In this document: positions 11,291-23,719 of the stretch, in pieces | Numbering within the stretch: position 1 is the stretch's first letter | How the letters are laid out: each line of letters opens with the position of its first letter | NCBI GenBank assembly: GCA_023853785.1 | Contig: JAJIRX010000492.1 | Span: 248,001-312,000, forward strand | Direction of reading: 5' to 3' | DNA length: 64,000 nt | DNA from: Psilocybe azurescens | Lineage: Eukaryota; Basidiomycota; Agaricomycetes; Agaricales; Agrocybaceae | The notes under the pieces: model-generated | What the model was told of the DNA's origin: nothing | What the model saw: only the letters and a program-made list of their open reading frames with translations | Databases searched by the model: none | Made by a program: the position numbers and the translations under genes

Positions 11291-12228
11291 TCAACATGAC
11301 TGGTCCTTGTTGATATCTTCCCATGTTCCGAGATGGAACAAGCTCGGTAACTTCTGCCAAACCTTTTCTCGTCCCTCCCTATGCTGAGCCTCGACCATGG
11401 CCTGGCACTTGATACAGATCATCAACGACCTCCAGTCTGTATATTCCTCCAATGGGTGGGGGTTGATCCGATATCGCTCAACTTGAGTTGCCGAGGCACC
11501 ATTACGCGCGCCTGGCATCCGGTGGTGCATGCCGGTGTTTGCTTGAAGTCCAAAAGAAAGCTATGCGTCTCTTTCTTTTGCAGTTCCCACAGACGTTCCT
11601 TCCCAGCAAGACAAAGAGATTTATCTTTCCATGAAAGAACGGTGTTGGATAGAATCTCGTCGACAGAAATGTGCGCACACAGATAGAATGCCCAGGGAAG
11701 AACTTTGGGTATTGTCGTCTCCCGTGCAAGTGGAATGATGCGCACAATTTCTGATGGCACGTATTGTATGCTCCTCGTAAGAACATCGTCGCATCGTCGC
11801 AAGGACGAAGGAAACTTGTCCTGGATAATGGTGATGCACTTATTTCTTAACTGCTGCATGTTGTATTTGGTACTGATCCTAAGAATTCCGGAGATGAAGG
11901 TGATGAGATGGGACAAGCTGGTATCGGGTCTGATCTTGTCAAAATGGAAGGCGTCGTAAAGCACCCTCATCACATCTACAAAGTCGTTGACAGAGTCTTG
12001 AAGTACAACGCTAGGACATCCATCATAGGTATCGGTCTTCTGTGGTTGAGGAACGTCCCACATTCCTTTGAAAACCTCGGAGTGTCGTGCCAGCACTGAC
12101 TGATGAATCCGAAACGCGGTTTTCTCGACTATAATCACAACAGATCCGTCCGAGAAGTAGAAGTCGGGGTGTCGAACTATGATAGTATCGGTTCCTGATT
12201 TCGGTCTCGTCAAACAGGATCCGTCCAT
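11291..12228 (-). CDS. BTB/POZ domain protein
   Basis: Exons 12228-11500 and 11446-11291 give 294 aa; intron 11447-11499 (an alternative donor at 11505 keeps the same frame and drops two codons). The BTB fold starts at RHPDFYFSDGSVVIIVEKTA and continues FRIHQSVLARHSEVFKGMW, the usual opening of agaric BTB proteins. The second exon supplies their usual ending, a CIKC pair followed by WQKLPSLFHLGTW. BTB domains dimerise and often recruit Cul3 ubiquitin ligases; such a role here is family inference. Nuclear or cytosolic; no membrane segment. The frame stays open upstream of 12228 to a non-ATG codon, and the first ATG was chosen. Confidence 0.8.
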
Positions 12229-12254
12229 CGTGGAAGACAGCCGGAGCTCGATGT

Positions 12255-13156
12255 TTACAGTGGTGGCAAGTGGCAAAGCCGGTGCGTTTCATTTTGACTC
12301 TGATTCTGATCAACATGGGCCGATAAAGTTAATAAGCTCACTCTCCGTCGCTTCCTTAAGCACATGGCTGCGATGAAGGCGAGCATGAGAATGGCGAGGC
12401 CACCGATTGCGCCACCTACAGCGGCTCCCACATGCGAGTCGCTGGATGACGAATGCGAGGCTTGTGGTCTATCAGGCGCTTGGGAAGCGTTTGAGTTTGA
12501 TCCAGAATATGACTGTGTGACTGTTACCGAGGACGAAGACAGGGAGGTGAGGATGGACGAGAAGGAAGAAGACGAAGAAGAGGAGGAAGAGGAGGAAGTT
12601 GTCGATGACGAAGCGGTACAAGCAACAGTGGATGGCAATGATGATGATGATGACGAAGATGAGCTTGGAGTTGAGGAGGAGGATGACGAAGACGAGCTGG
12701 AGACTACCACAGGATTGGGAATGACGTTGAAGAAATCAAGGTTATAGCCGGCAGTCGACTGAACGGTGATAACTAGGGTGTGGGATCCAGGTGATAACGT
12801 ACTCGACTGAAAGAATAGCTATCTGTACTGCATAGCATCTGGCGTGGATCCCATAAAGACAACAGCTTGTCCATTATCAACGCTTTACGAAGAGATTGGA
12901 GCACCACGGTTCAAGTCCGCACTGTCGAGAGTGCTAAAACACTAACGCCTGTGCCTATACAACATAAGTATATCGACATCAATTTACAAAGGCGACAAAA
13001 GAAAACTCACCAGTGAATTTAAAGGTCACAGTAGGCCCAGAAGTGTCGCGGACGTATGTCGTCATCTGGGAGTATTCATCCGGTGTTCCCCCTTTTCCAA
13101 TCACCGCTGTACGAGGCGTTGGGATCGTGATCGTCAAATGTTTGGATGTTAGACAT
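12255..13156 (-). pseudogene. Ser-rich single-pass membrane protein, pseudogene
   Basis: Order of parts on the minus strand: an ectodomain start at ATG 13156 (QTFDDHDPNASYSGDWK), a block ending TSGPTVTFKFTG before an intron (about 12956-13010), then VSVLALSTV, a conserved LNRGAPISS/SVDNGQAVVFMGSTPDA block, SPGSHTLVITVQSTAGYN, a Ser-only stretch, a membrane helix (AAVGGAIGGLAILMLAFIAA) and a basic stop-transfer CLRKRRR. This is the layout of an abundant agaric family with an extracellular jelly-roll-like domain, Ser-rich stalk, one span and a cytosolic tail. It is interrupted by a frameshift in the A/G runs at 13085-13098, a second one near 12925, and in-frame stops TAA 12885-12887 and TAG 12819-12821. 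Only the C-terminal 150 codons remain open. Confidence 0.7.
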
Positions 13157-15399
13157 GCCTCGGAGGCGGAGGAGTCTTCTGACGATTGCAACAGATGGCT
13201 TACAGCAGGTAATCAGTGTACCCAGTGCCTACGCAACTCGGAGGGCTACTGTGTTGCAGGAGGATGGTAGAAGGACAGTCAATCAAGCGGCGAACCATTA
13301 CAAGAATTTGGGGGATTCACGGTGGAATATGTAACCCTTACGAGCAAGATGACCCTGAGTCCCCCGCGCCACTTCAGGCTTCAACACTGTCATTGGCCTG
13401 ATTGTCAGTGAATACTTTATCGACTTCGAGTCGAGTCGATTATCGCCGCAGTTGACTGTTCGAATTATTACATATTGTTTGATTATTGAATGTTTTTCTC
13501 TGGTCTACTGTATTCACCTGTTATGGACCTTTCCTTTGGCATTTCAGTGGGAATTAAAAGTAGTCGTTATGTACTTACATTCAAGTAACCAGAGATACTT
13601 TGAAAGAGACCTGATCACATGTAGCGAAAACAGCCATCCCGCCGTTTCCCGACGGGTTCGGATCAATGCGAATTACTCGTGACTAGAAGATAGACACGGC
13701 CAACAGCCTGAGGGCTTCAAGCTTCAAACCTCATGGCAGCAACTTGGCAAGCGAGTCAGTCAAAGATCCTAGCTCTCAGCAGGGTCCAAGCAGGTTCTGC
13801 CATACATATAGCGGGTTTTGTTTCTTTGGGTTATTTCTTTGGGCTGTAATGCCGTCTTCAAGTAAGCTGAAATAAATGGCCTTGTGCTAGATATTGAATA
13901 TGTCAACCAGGGGAGAGAAGTCTTTGAATATCTCGCCCAATGTGCTTCCGATCTCTAGGCTCTCAGGCTGCCGTGTAGCAGTGCCAGCGCAGATGAGCGT
14001 TAGCTGGGGTCATACCTCACAGGCGGTAATTTCGTCACATCCGTAACTTTCTGCCAATTCAATGCTTATGCTTAATTTCTTTTATTTTTGCCAGCCTGTC
14101 ACCATAGAAGAGTCAAAATATCTTGGAGGTCTCAATTCCGACTCTCTGCTGCTGATCAATCTCCTGGAATAAACCCTTTCATGACTCCAGCAGATTTCAA
14201 AAAGGTGCCGATTCACTTTGTTGCTGCAGCCTACACATCGACCTAGGGCCTACCTCGACTCTTGCTACTGTTAGATTCGCTCATTATTCTCTAAGACTCA
14301 GTATGCTTTTGTGACGCGTGTATTTCTGGGTAGGTATGGTCATGATTTCTCGAAACGGCTCATAGGGTACATGTGTCCAAGGGATGTACAGTGATACGAG
14401 TATTGCCTCGTGGCCCTTATCATCTCGAACTTTCTCATTCTTCGTGGCAAATATGGTCCTGCTTCCTTCTATCTTCGTACTTCCCTTCACATTTGGATTA
14501 TAGGAAAGTGGAGTGAGCTCCTCGTCGTCCTTGTGTGCCTTGACCGCTGTGAGCATCTAGGCTTGAGGGTCACAGAGGTCGAACGCTCGGATGCCAAACA
14601 CATGCCTTATTTGTGGGAACTCTTCTGGCAATTCAAAAAAGGTTCACTGTAAGCAATCAAGCTACCCCATGCTCCTCACAGCTCGAAGAATTATGGTGAT
14701 GATGGGGTATCCTGCCGAAATTCAGGCTGAATTTGTTAGTCCTCGAACGCCCTACAATCACATAAGGAGGGCTTTACCCGCATTTGTTTAAAGACCATAC
14801 AAATCCCTCGCAGATGTCAATCATCAATATGGGGTCAACAGCTGTGCCGACTTTGAATTTTGTCTTCATATTTGCAAGTTTGGTTGTCCAGGTCCAGCTG
14901 CAGGAGCTGCGGTTAACACTTAGGCATCCCATGGGCATTTCTTTAACCAACACTCAGAAAGGTACGCGATCCGGTATTTCTTACCGTACTCGCTGAACCG
15001 CCCCTGGCTCCAGATATCACCAGTAGGGATTGTATAATCTTATCAAACACCCTGAGACTATGAGTACCATTTCGATAATCGAGGATTGTTCAATTGGTGC
15101 GTAACCCGCTTGACATTGAACACACCACTTATATGTCGACGCTCATGGGTTAAACTGCGTTAAATTTCACGAGTGGCAATCCTCATCCTCGACCTGGTAG
15201 GGAAATGAACTTGTCGTCGAATCGGTGCCGTACTCGAGTACTATTAAAATGTTTGTTCCAAATGTAAAAACACCTATTGCTCGACATCTCTTTTACTCTG
15301 TGTGTACTACTGCATTTTCCTCCTTCCATATTCCAAGTGTTATAATGTGCTATGTAGTAAGATTCTGTTACGCTCTTTCTAATCCTATTACAATTATTG
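13157..15399. other. Intergenic, no recognised gene
   Basis: Contains a 90-codon minus-strand frame (14284-14556) and a 70-codon plus-strand frame (14784-14996), but neither has recognisable motifs or neighbouring exons. Possibly old gene debris. A near-palindromic cluster of CGAGTCGA/TCGACT words lies at 13420-13441. Confidence 0.35.
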
Positions 15400-16699
15400 T
15401 CATGATTGAGTGTGGTTTCCTTTGCGGGTGATATCGGCCCTCCTTTCAATAAACTTGGTAAAATCTCCTCCTAGCATGCGGCCCAGTATTCCACCTCGTC
15501 CGATGGCTGACTCCGCGCTGATGATTGTTGAGTAAGCCTCTCGGAACGAGGCTTTGATGTGGTTGATTCCATACACCTTTGATCCCATGTCGATGCCTCC
15601 ATTTGCTGGGTCGAAAATGGAGAGAAGAAAGAAATTTGTAGGATAGGATGAGTATACGTATGGCTTGACCGCGTAGTGCGGTGATGGTTCGATCCTGATG
15701 GTCATGTTGCGATAATCAAATTTCTGTGCATAGAAATCGAGGAAGCCCTTTAAGGCTTCTGCGTAGTATTGAGATGCGTCTTGAGTTTTTGTTGTAGAAG
15801 GTCTGGGCATTGAAGCGGTAGAGTTGGAGACAAAAGGAGTAGTGCCGGCGGGCAGGAGGGAAAGATTCTTCAGTGATTCCTCCAATGATGAAATATTTCG
15901 TGCGCGAGATGAATGTATCACGCTGGTCTGTTTTCTCTTTGGCCATTCGAGATTGACCCAGGCTACGACCATCCACACTAGAACGTACGAGTTAATCCCT
16001 CCGGTGAAGGTCGTACCGCACCTTCTTATCATCAAGAACGTCTTAACGACGAAGACCAACATTCTAATAATACCGGTGTCTGTCTGCAGCCACTTCACGA
16101 CTGCATTGGTGGCCTTGATGCTCTGGGATTCTGCATTCGATATATCGATCTCTATGCCAGTGACTTTGTCCGTGACTTTTATTACTGGTACTGAGGCATT
16201 GAAGACAGCGACCACTTTACTTGCGAAACCTGAGCGGGCAATGGCGGGGTAAATCATACGAACACTAGTGCTGTAGGATTGGTTTCGACGAGTGAGCACC
16301 ATGTCGATGTCGGAGGTAGGAAGGTAGAGGCCCGTCACATATGATCCAACCGGAATCACCGTGATGTTCTCGTCGAAAGTTTCAATGAGAGCGGTGAATC
16401 GTTTGACAAGATCCTTGCGAATGGCAATTTCTTTGGGAGAAGGATTCATGTAGTTCATGAAGTACTCAATCTCTTTGCTAAGACTTGGTACTCTTGATAA
16501 AAATTTAGGGTATCATGGTCGAGAAGAGACCTACGTCACTGTCTTCGAAGACCTTGTGCCATCTATATTAAAACCGGACTGGAAGCCATGGGGGACTCGG
16601 AATTGATGTCGTAGCTACCTCGAACTCCCCACATGGTGGTATGGAAAGTCCAAGATAGTCCGCTTCACGTTTGGTCCTAGTAGGCTGTCCCGCCATCAT
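15400..16699 (-). CDS. TRF4/Cid14-type nucleotidyltransferase (non-canonical poly(A) polymerase)
   Basis: Exons 16699-16626, 16563-16541 and 16490-15400 (395 aa; phases agree, N-terminal exons less certain). The DNA-polymerase-beta-like palm is clear: GSYVTGLYLPTSDIDMVL gives the G81-S82 pair and Asp93/Asp95, and IEIDISN the third carboxylate (Asp148). The PAP-associated helical part follows: GGINSYVLVWMVVAW and FLDFYAQKFDYRNM, then FLLSIFDPANGGIDMGSKVY. These residues support polyadenylation or oligo-uridylation of RNA, in TRF4 proteins as part of the TRAMP nuclear RNA surveillance complex. It is shorter than usual TRF4 proteins, lacking long N- and C-terminal tails, and its catalytic surroundings are divergent, so it may be a specialised paralogue rather than the housekeeping enzyme. 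Confidence 0.75.
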
Positions 16700-19600
16700 G
16701 TTGTGCTTCAATATAAAAGATATGGATGACATTATTTGATGACGTTGTTTGGCCCTGCGATTGTGAATGAGAGGGTTGGAGGTAAGAGTGGTCAGTACTA
16801 CGCACCCGAATATCAAAAGTTGAAGTATGGCTTATCGATTGCACCCACGATGAAGCCCGGGGCACGTTTAAGTTTACCAAGTTTAGCTCTGACCGTAAAA
16901 CATCTTTATATCTTTTTTCCAATGAGAAAAGGTATCATAATTCACATTTATGCCATGCAGGATTATTTTGCAATACTCGGGGGACATGTGTGTCCACAAT
17001 ACCATAAGGGACAATCTCATGTGTCAGCCACACGAGGCAAACACGAGGAAGAAGAGCGATACATGCACATTTACTGAACGGGTCTCCTCGCTGGCTTGAC
17101 TGTAAAACCATGACCTTACAGGCACTAGTTAACAATGACAAGCTGTGCAGATAAACAACATATGCTGGTGATCCTTTACCTTCCTGTTCATGAACCAACA
17201 GTAACAAGATGGTAAAAACTTACATTGCAGTCATATTACATAGTAGATAGTATTTGCAAGCCATGTCGAGTCTATTGTGTCCTTGGCTCGCTATCTCAGC
17301 CCTCGCCTCTGGTAGCTAATTACATCAACAAATCCTCCATGTCTTCCTGTCTTCGTCCGTGCAGTGATCACGGCGAAGCTTTGAAATTACCTTGCGCTGG
17401 CACTTTGTAGTAGAGTCGTTGATCTATTCCGTCCGAGGGGTACTGTGCAAACCAATGGTTGCATTCCCTTCCCCTCTCTGAAGGTTTAATAATAATTGGG
17501 CACCAAAACCCATAAAGTAGGATGTTTACCTACTCTTCGGAGCAATAGGGCATATGTATCTATCTGATACACCAAGTAGCGTAATGGAGTAAGAATTCAG
17601 TTATACCATTTCTGTCAAGCGCTTGAGAGTTTTACAGGGTCTCGATGCCGCAAACTCCGTCCCAACCGTGGTGGATCTGGACAATAGAGCTTGAAGTTCC
17701 AGATTAGTTTAATGATCCGAATAACCATACCACACCTAGGTGTTCTCGAGAAGTTGTAAGAAGGTACAGCCTACAATATTGACTGTATCTCGCTACTATG
17801 AAGTACATACCATTTCTGTAAAACCTCATCTGATTAAAATCTGAAACAAGATGAAACGAACGTGATTAACTGGTGTGGTGTTTCATGATTTTATGACACA
17901 ACGGTGAGGTTGCCAAGGCATATATCCATGGCGGCACAGAACGGCATACACGCTTACCATTTTCCCGAGCAATCCCGAGTCACTTTTGAACATGGCCATC
18001 TAAGGCCGATGTCGATTTGTCTGCAGTAGTTTATGACTTTGAGATTGTAGGATGGCTACTGGAGACCTATGGAGACGCGTCTAGACGCATTATATGTACC
18101 CGCAATGCGCAAAATTGCGTAGGTGATTTTGGACCTATGAGCCCCACACTGTATCTCCAGTTTGCAGTATGGGAATAAGGGTTCTCACAAAAAAGCTTAT
18201 TGTTTCCTCTTACATATGTACTCCTGAATAATTCGCTTATTTGTTGTTGGCCTTGGCCTAACAGCCAGAGGCCAAGAAAGCTTCCATGGACTCAAACTTT
18301 CAGAGACCCTGCGTATCCACTGTGTATCAACAAATGTACAGTAAAATCTGGGAAACGAGAACCGTTGGATAGCGTCTAGGCTATGATATCCTCGCAAAGC
18401 CTCATTTTGGTCGAACTGTCGCATTGTCCGATCTATCCGCACGTGAGGCATCAGCCGTCTCATCATTTTTTGAGATGAGATGTTCACAGAGCCACTAGGA
18501 TCCAAATAGTGCACGGAAGATCATTGTGGAGATCCCTGACCGACATGTGGACAATCTCCTATTGCAACCTCGCGGTCGTATTGCAATGAGTTGAAGAAAA
18601 TCCCAAATTTTACGAGAGCGTGGTTCAGTTGGTTCCCCAGTGGGCCTTGATCCTACGCGTGCGTATCCGGGTCTAAGCAGAGAAATTGGGTCGCTAAGGT
18701 TCCGATTTCTCAACAGACAAACAGACATTCGTCTCAAGGTAGCTTACCTACTAGAATTACACGCTAAGGGAGACGCGTGCCCTTGTCTCTCACCTCCGTC
18801 GCTCGACCTATCCAGTTCTACTTACATAAAGAATACAAAGTTGAAACACGAAATACGGCTCTGATGTGCATTATTTTCTGCCAGGCACTACAGTCTTACA
18901 CGAGGTTCGAGTAGCTGCGGGCACGTTATTCGGTCCCGGCAAAGGTAAATCAGATTTTCCAAAGATTTAATGCAGTGCCTAACCATTTATTATGATCAAA
19001 CCGATATCGCCATATCTGCGCTTTGATGTCTCTTGGAAGACTTCCTAAAGAGCTAGTAAAAGTCGATGCAGGTTGACGAAAAAATCAGACGAGGGGTGAA
19101 AGAACCAATAGCCAGGAACTGGTGGGTGGAAACTTAACGTAGAGCAACAAGACAGATTAGGAGTAGCAACCCACGAAATTGTTGCACTAAATAGGAAAAA
19201 AAAATGAAACCCACCATATAACAATCCGCCAGCTAACTTCCTGTCATTGAGAAGTATTGTGAACGCACGAAGACGAGTTTTTCCATTACTGGGATGACGG
19301 TCATGCGTGAACGCGAGTGCTCAAGTTGTCCAACACAGCTGAAGAGACCTGGAGAGAACTGGCCATTTGGTAAATTCATGGTCAGACGAGAGCGTCAATG
19401 GGAATCAGACGTAGAGCGCGAGAACTCAATATGCGTTGTATCGTGGGCACAGGATGGTGCCTTGGTTTCGCTTAGAACTCGGTGTGGGGCCCGCGTAACG
19501 TGAAAAAATGATTTCTCGTAGACGAATGTTCAATCCCTAAGAAGCCCTAATACTTAGGAGAAATCAAGGACATAAGAAGTGGGGGTGTTCTTTGTCGTGA

Positions 19601-20749
19601 ATCAGGCCTGAGAAACTTCGGAGCCCCCTAATCAGAGAAAGGCCAGACATCGATGAATATTACCCAGAATCAGGGACGGCACGGAAGGTTACGAACAGAA
19701 GAATAAGGTTCCCCGGAAGAATTTCTCTTGTCTCAAGGACGTTTATGCGACACACAGTTGATAGATACCAGATATCAAACCCGCTTCAATCTCAGCACAC
19801 ATAAAAGACGTGTCACTGGAGTAACGTGTGGTACCGATAAAATGGGATGGAAACAAGATGGAAGCCTGCTGAAGCGTCGTCGTTGTTACGTCGCTCTCGA
19901 ATAGGATCTCTTCATGAGTTGCTGCCACCGAGATTTAGCATGTAAAGCAAAAAGTCGTGATATCCAAGTCGTTTCGCAAACTCAGGAACATCTGTGGAAA
20001 ATTTTGCCTGGCACAGGAACCGAAATAGGAACAACTTTTGCGAAGAAGTGGATTTTTAAAGCCTTCGCCAAATAAAGACAGGCTCTTTACTGCCGCACGG
20101 CTTTCCTGGGGCTGAAATTGGGGTACCGAGGGACACGTCTAATACAGACACTAACTCAATTTTATAAATGTATTTTAAACTAAGTATTAGCTGTCTCTGG
20201 AAAGACTGGAATACTTAAATCCTGGGAAGGAGAATGAAGTTGCATGGGCAGGAATTGAGGAGCACAGCAAGAGCACAGCCACCGAAGGTTAATCATTGAC
20301 CGTTGACATTTCTTGGACCTTTCTCTTGATTCTTTTCTATTTATACTAGCGCGAAGCTGGCTTAACCAGATCTAGAGATTACTTGTGGGTGCAATGTAGT
20401 GACAGACGCATATAGATACGTCGAACATAAGACAATTCCACTGAAACGGTGGACCCCTGCATTGCACTTGGCAGAGGTTGATAAGGTGTCGTACTAGATC
20501 CATGCTTGCTGCAGACTGTCTCGGGCTACTTCTAGAAGTTACAAAACTATAAGGTTCAAAGTCTTTACTTGTATCATAAAGTAGGGGCACAGACTTCACA
20601 TCATTTTATTAATTTATATCCGACGATCCGACGATCTGAGGATCCTGCTCAACTTCTTTTAATCTACAGTCTATACATAACAATAATAAGCGGTATGAGG
20701 TTTACAACCAATCTCAAGCAATTAAGATAACGAGTGTGGGTGGGATGTC
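16700..20749. other. Long intergenic region
   Basis: Four kilobases without a supported gene. Open frames of 60-110 codons on both strands were read and none shows motifs, splice partners or family resemblance. No tRNA cloverleaf or repeat stood out. Confidence 0.35.
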
Positions 20750-22054
20750 TTATGGCTTATCTTTGTATACGCTGCTCCCGTAGCCTGTGTCATCATCAAT
20801 CTCTCGATCGATATTGACATGAATGCGCTTCATAGGTATGCTGCCTATGGTCTGTACAGGGTTATTGACGTGGCCATTGGAGCTCTGCATTGTCTTCATG
20901 TTTTCTGCGGCGGACTGCAATTTGATACGAACAGTAATGGAGTTGAATGTAATAGCCTGTTGAGACATAAGGATTTAGAAGAGCGAATTGAAGCGAAAGA
21001 CGAAATGGACATACCACGATTGGGGTGACCGTCTCAAGCAGGATGTATTGGGCATCAATATTACTGCAGTACAATGCCAGAAGAACGATCTCAACAATCA
21101 GCTGTAGAGCGGCCGATTCCACCAAAATACGCAGAATGGAGAGCAGCCGACCCTGGCCGAGACTGTAGTTTGCAGATCGCTTATGAGTTATGTAGATGCG
21201 ATAACCCATCAGGCCGGTGGTGATGATATTGAGGACTACTGCTATGGAGTAAAGGTTTTGATCCACTGCGTAAGACGTGGAAGGAAGACAGTTGCTGTAG
21301 GGTCGACGGATGAGTATGTCCCGCATACAACGTAGCCGGCACCTAGTCATCGCAAGTCGATAAAAGATTGATAGCGGTATCGGGGAAGCTAGGCTCACCA
21401 ATATTAACCAAGAGAAGTACAACCGGAAGGAGTATGACTCTGTAATCGAAGTTCCACAGCACCCACGCACGATAAATCTTAAAGATCTTTAGTGCTATTA
21501 AACGTTAAAGAGAACACCTATACTCACCGCTGCAGCACTACCGAGGTTCTCCTGCGTCGCATAGATTGTGTCCTTAAGGATGTGATCCCATAGTTTAAGA
21601 TTTCCAATGTATGCAACTGGCCCTCCAGGAGAGAGGCGCTCATCAGCATATCCACGAAGAAGTCGATAGCCGTTCATAGCGAGATGAAATGTCGCCATGA
21701 AAAACATAATTGCCGAAATCACGATCATGCCCTAGTGCACAAACCAGCAAGAGTGAGCAGAAAATAGAACGACGAATGACTCTTGACTTACAGTAGTGTG
21801 CTTATCGCGCTTGGACCCCGTTCGACTGTAGTTGGGGGAGAAGTACACATACATTGTCGCCCCGAAAAGGCAGCAGAGAAATCCTGGGCACTGTCGGTAT
21901 AGACCTCTAATCGAGGGATAATGATCGACTTACCATACACGATGCCCTACATAGAAACACCAGCGTTAATATCAAATAAGTTTCAAAGGTGAAATTGGCG
22001 CACCTCTACGAAGGTAGCTAACAGGAATGTTTTTTCAAGTGAGAGTTGAGTCAT
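20750..22054 (-). pseudogene. Seven-exon multi-pass membrane protein with one frameshift
   Basis: Exons 22054-22004, 21946-21934 (13 nt), 21883-21792, 21731-21528, 21477-21399, 21342-21015, 20956-20750, introns 50-60 nt. Starts MTQLSLEKTFLLATF. Recognisable agaric membrane-family blocks are GMIVISAIMFFMATFHLAMN, GGPVAYIGNLKLWDHILKDT, IYRAWVLWNFDYRVILLP, NIITTGLMGYRIYITHKR, VESAALQLIVEIVLLALY, TPIV and ITFNSITVRIKL; about seven spans, function unknown. The sixth exon is one base short: at the AAA at 21251-21253 the frame slips between WIKTF and YSIAVVLN, and the arithmetic shows exactly one missing base. With that base the model would be full-length, so this may be an assembly error rather than a dead gene. 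Same general class as the gene at 50339-51563. Confidence 0.7.
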
Positions 22055-22675
22055 GACGATGGACGACGAGAGTGCAGCAGCCCTAGGTGAAAAATAGCCC
22101 AGACGAGCCTGTTATATCAAAACGATGGTAAGCCTGAGAGAATTAGAGTAAATGGATTCGGAGAAATGGGGTCTCCAAAGCTCTTTTTTTTTTCATCACA
22201 AAGGGTATATAATATATTCGCATCACGACAGATTCTCCATCAGAAACCTAACCATCAAAATAAACCTATAAGGCTATATGCAGTGGTGACGGCTGCCAAA
22301 AACCATTTTTTGCCGATTAAGGTTCTTTGCAACTTATCAGCGCAACAGTTCTGTGATTCTTTTCGATTTAGCACTCCGCTTTGCGGCTATTCATTTATAC
22401 AATATGTCAATACGATTATACTTGGGCTCTTCACTCTATTCGGGTATACAATGCTCCCACTGGGCTCTAGTGCTCAGCGTTTTAACAAAACCTAGGTCTA
22501 CTATGCACTAGGTATCCTTCCGTATCCTACAGGTACGCTGTAGGAGATGACGTCATAGCTCCTTCGCCTTAACAAGCACGAGCTGATATTTCTATGAAGT
22601 GTTATCACTTTCGATACCATATGGTAAGAATCGAGGACTACATATAGGTCGCTTACTGAGTACATTGAAAAGTTA
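22055..22675. other. Intergenic
   Basis: Upstream of the membrane-protein gene and downstream of the monooxygenase relic. A T-run follows 22185. No gene seen. Confidence 0.4.
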
Positions 22676-23719
22676 TCATAGACCAAGCAATTTGGAGCCT
22701 GATTTCAAACTTTCAACCGTTTCATCGCGTAAACTACAAATGACAGCCTGTGAGAAGTCAATGAGCAACCCTTGATTCGTGGTAAGTACGTAAGTCGAAA
22801 CGAAGCACTGTACCTGAGCGGATGTGATTTTGTCTGTGAGACCCACGCCTACGCCTGCCCAGATAACAAGCCGCGACGACTCTCCCTTTGAAGCGCTCTC
22901 CGAAAACCTCTGTAATCTTTGTTCGAGGTCCAGACCTTCGTTCAAATCTTGTATAATATCGTTTGCGATGGCCCTACCGTTGTGCTTCGGAGGTCGATAC
23001 CTCCAGCGGCTACGACGAGGGGTCCATTTGGCAGGGCGCTAAGTATTGCCTGCAGTACCGTGAGTAAAGGCGGAGCCCCGGAACCTCCATGGCCGCAGCT
23101 TCAATTCCTAACAAAGTAGAAGACATATGAAGCTTCACCGGCATGTTATAGGTATAAGTATTCCACTCACCTTGCGCGACAATGATATCCACCTTCCACT
23201 CATTTGCAGCTCGCAGAGCATCTTCAACGGCGTCGTGAGTATGAATCTGGGCTACGTATTTTCCAAGGTCGACGCCAAAGGCCAACCATAATGCAACAGG
23301 CTTCTCCTCGAGGATTGCCTCAAGACGAGGATCCGGAGAGGATTCAGTCATATCCAGGATCCAACCAATGAAGCCAACTCCAATTGGGACTGGTTGATCC
23401 GGTGCAATGTCGAGTTTTCGCTCACCAATACGAATTCGTCTTGCAACTCTTAGACGAAAAAAACCCTATGATGCACACGTCAGGCGTTTATCCAGCTGTG
23501 AAGGATATGTCATACCAGCACCCATGCAGCCAAAGGCCCCTGCCGAAGAGACAGCGCTGGCTAGCAACCCTGTTCTAGTAAACGCCATGGGAGCAGAAAT
23601 AATAGGTACATCGATGTCTAGTAGAGGTAGAGCAATTTAAGTCGGATCTGCGAAAGGCGGGCAAGGGGAGCATCCGACGTACTCAGAAGTTTTGTCAGAG
23701 GGGTAAGAATGGACGTCAT
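22676..23719 (-). pseudogene. Nitronate monooxygenase (2-nitropropane dioxygenase) relic
   Basis: Starts MTSILTPLTKLL (exon 23719-23683), 65-nt intron, then NIDVPIISAPMAFTRTGLLA and AVSSAGAFGCMGAG, the FMN-binding start of nitronate monooxygenases, and PVPIGVGFIGWILD. Later parts are WLAFGVDLGKYV, VEDALRAANEWKVDIIVAQG, PNGPLVVAAGGI and VIWAGVGVGLTDKI; the last intron lies within 22742-22813. The living enzymes oxidise alkyl nitronates with FMN. Damage: in-frame TAG at 23466-23468; the stretch before VEDAL is missing about 20 residues; one G is missing in the GIEAGGHGG active-site segment (near 23095, which also destroys the catalytic His reading); and roughly 70 residues including the second phosphate-binding region are absent after VAAGGI. 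This is more than an assembly slip: a deletion-ridden pseudogene. Confidence 0.8.

Noticed and set aside
12364..12747. Plus-strand acidic frame (Asp/Glu-rich)
   Set aside because: It is the antisense shadow of the Ser-rich stalk of the minus-strand pseudogene.
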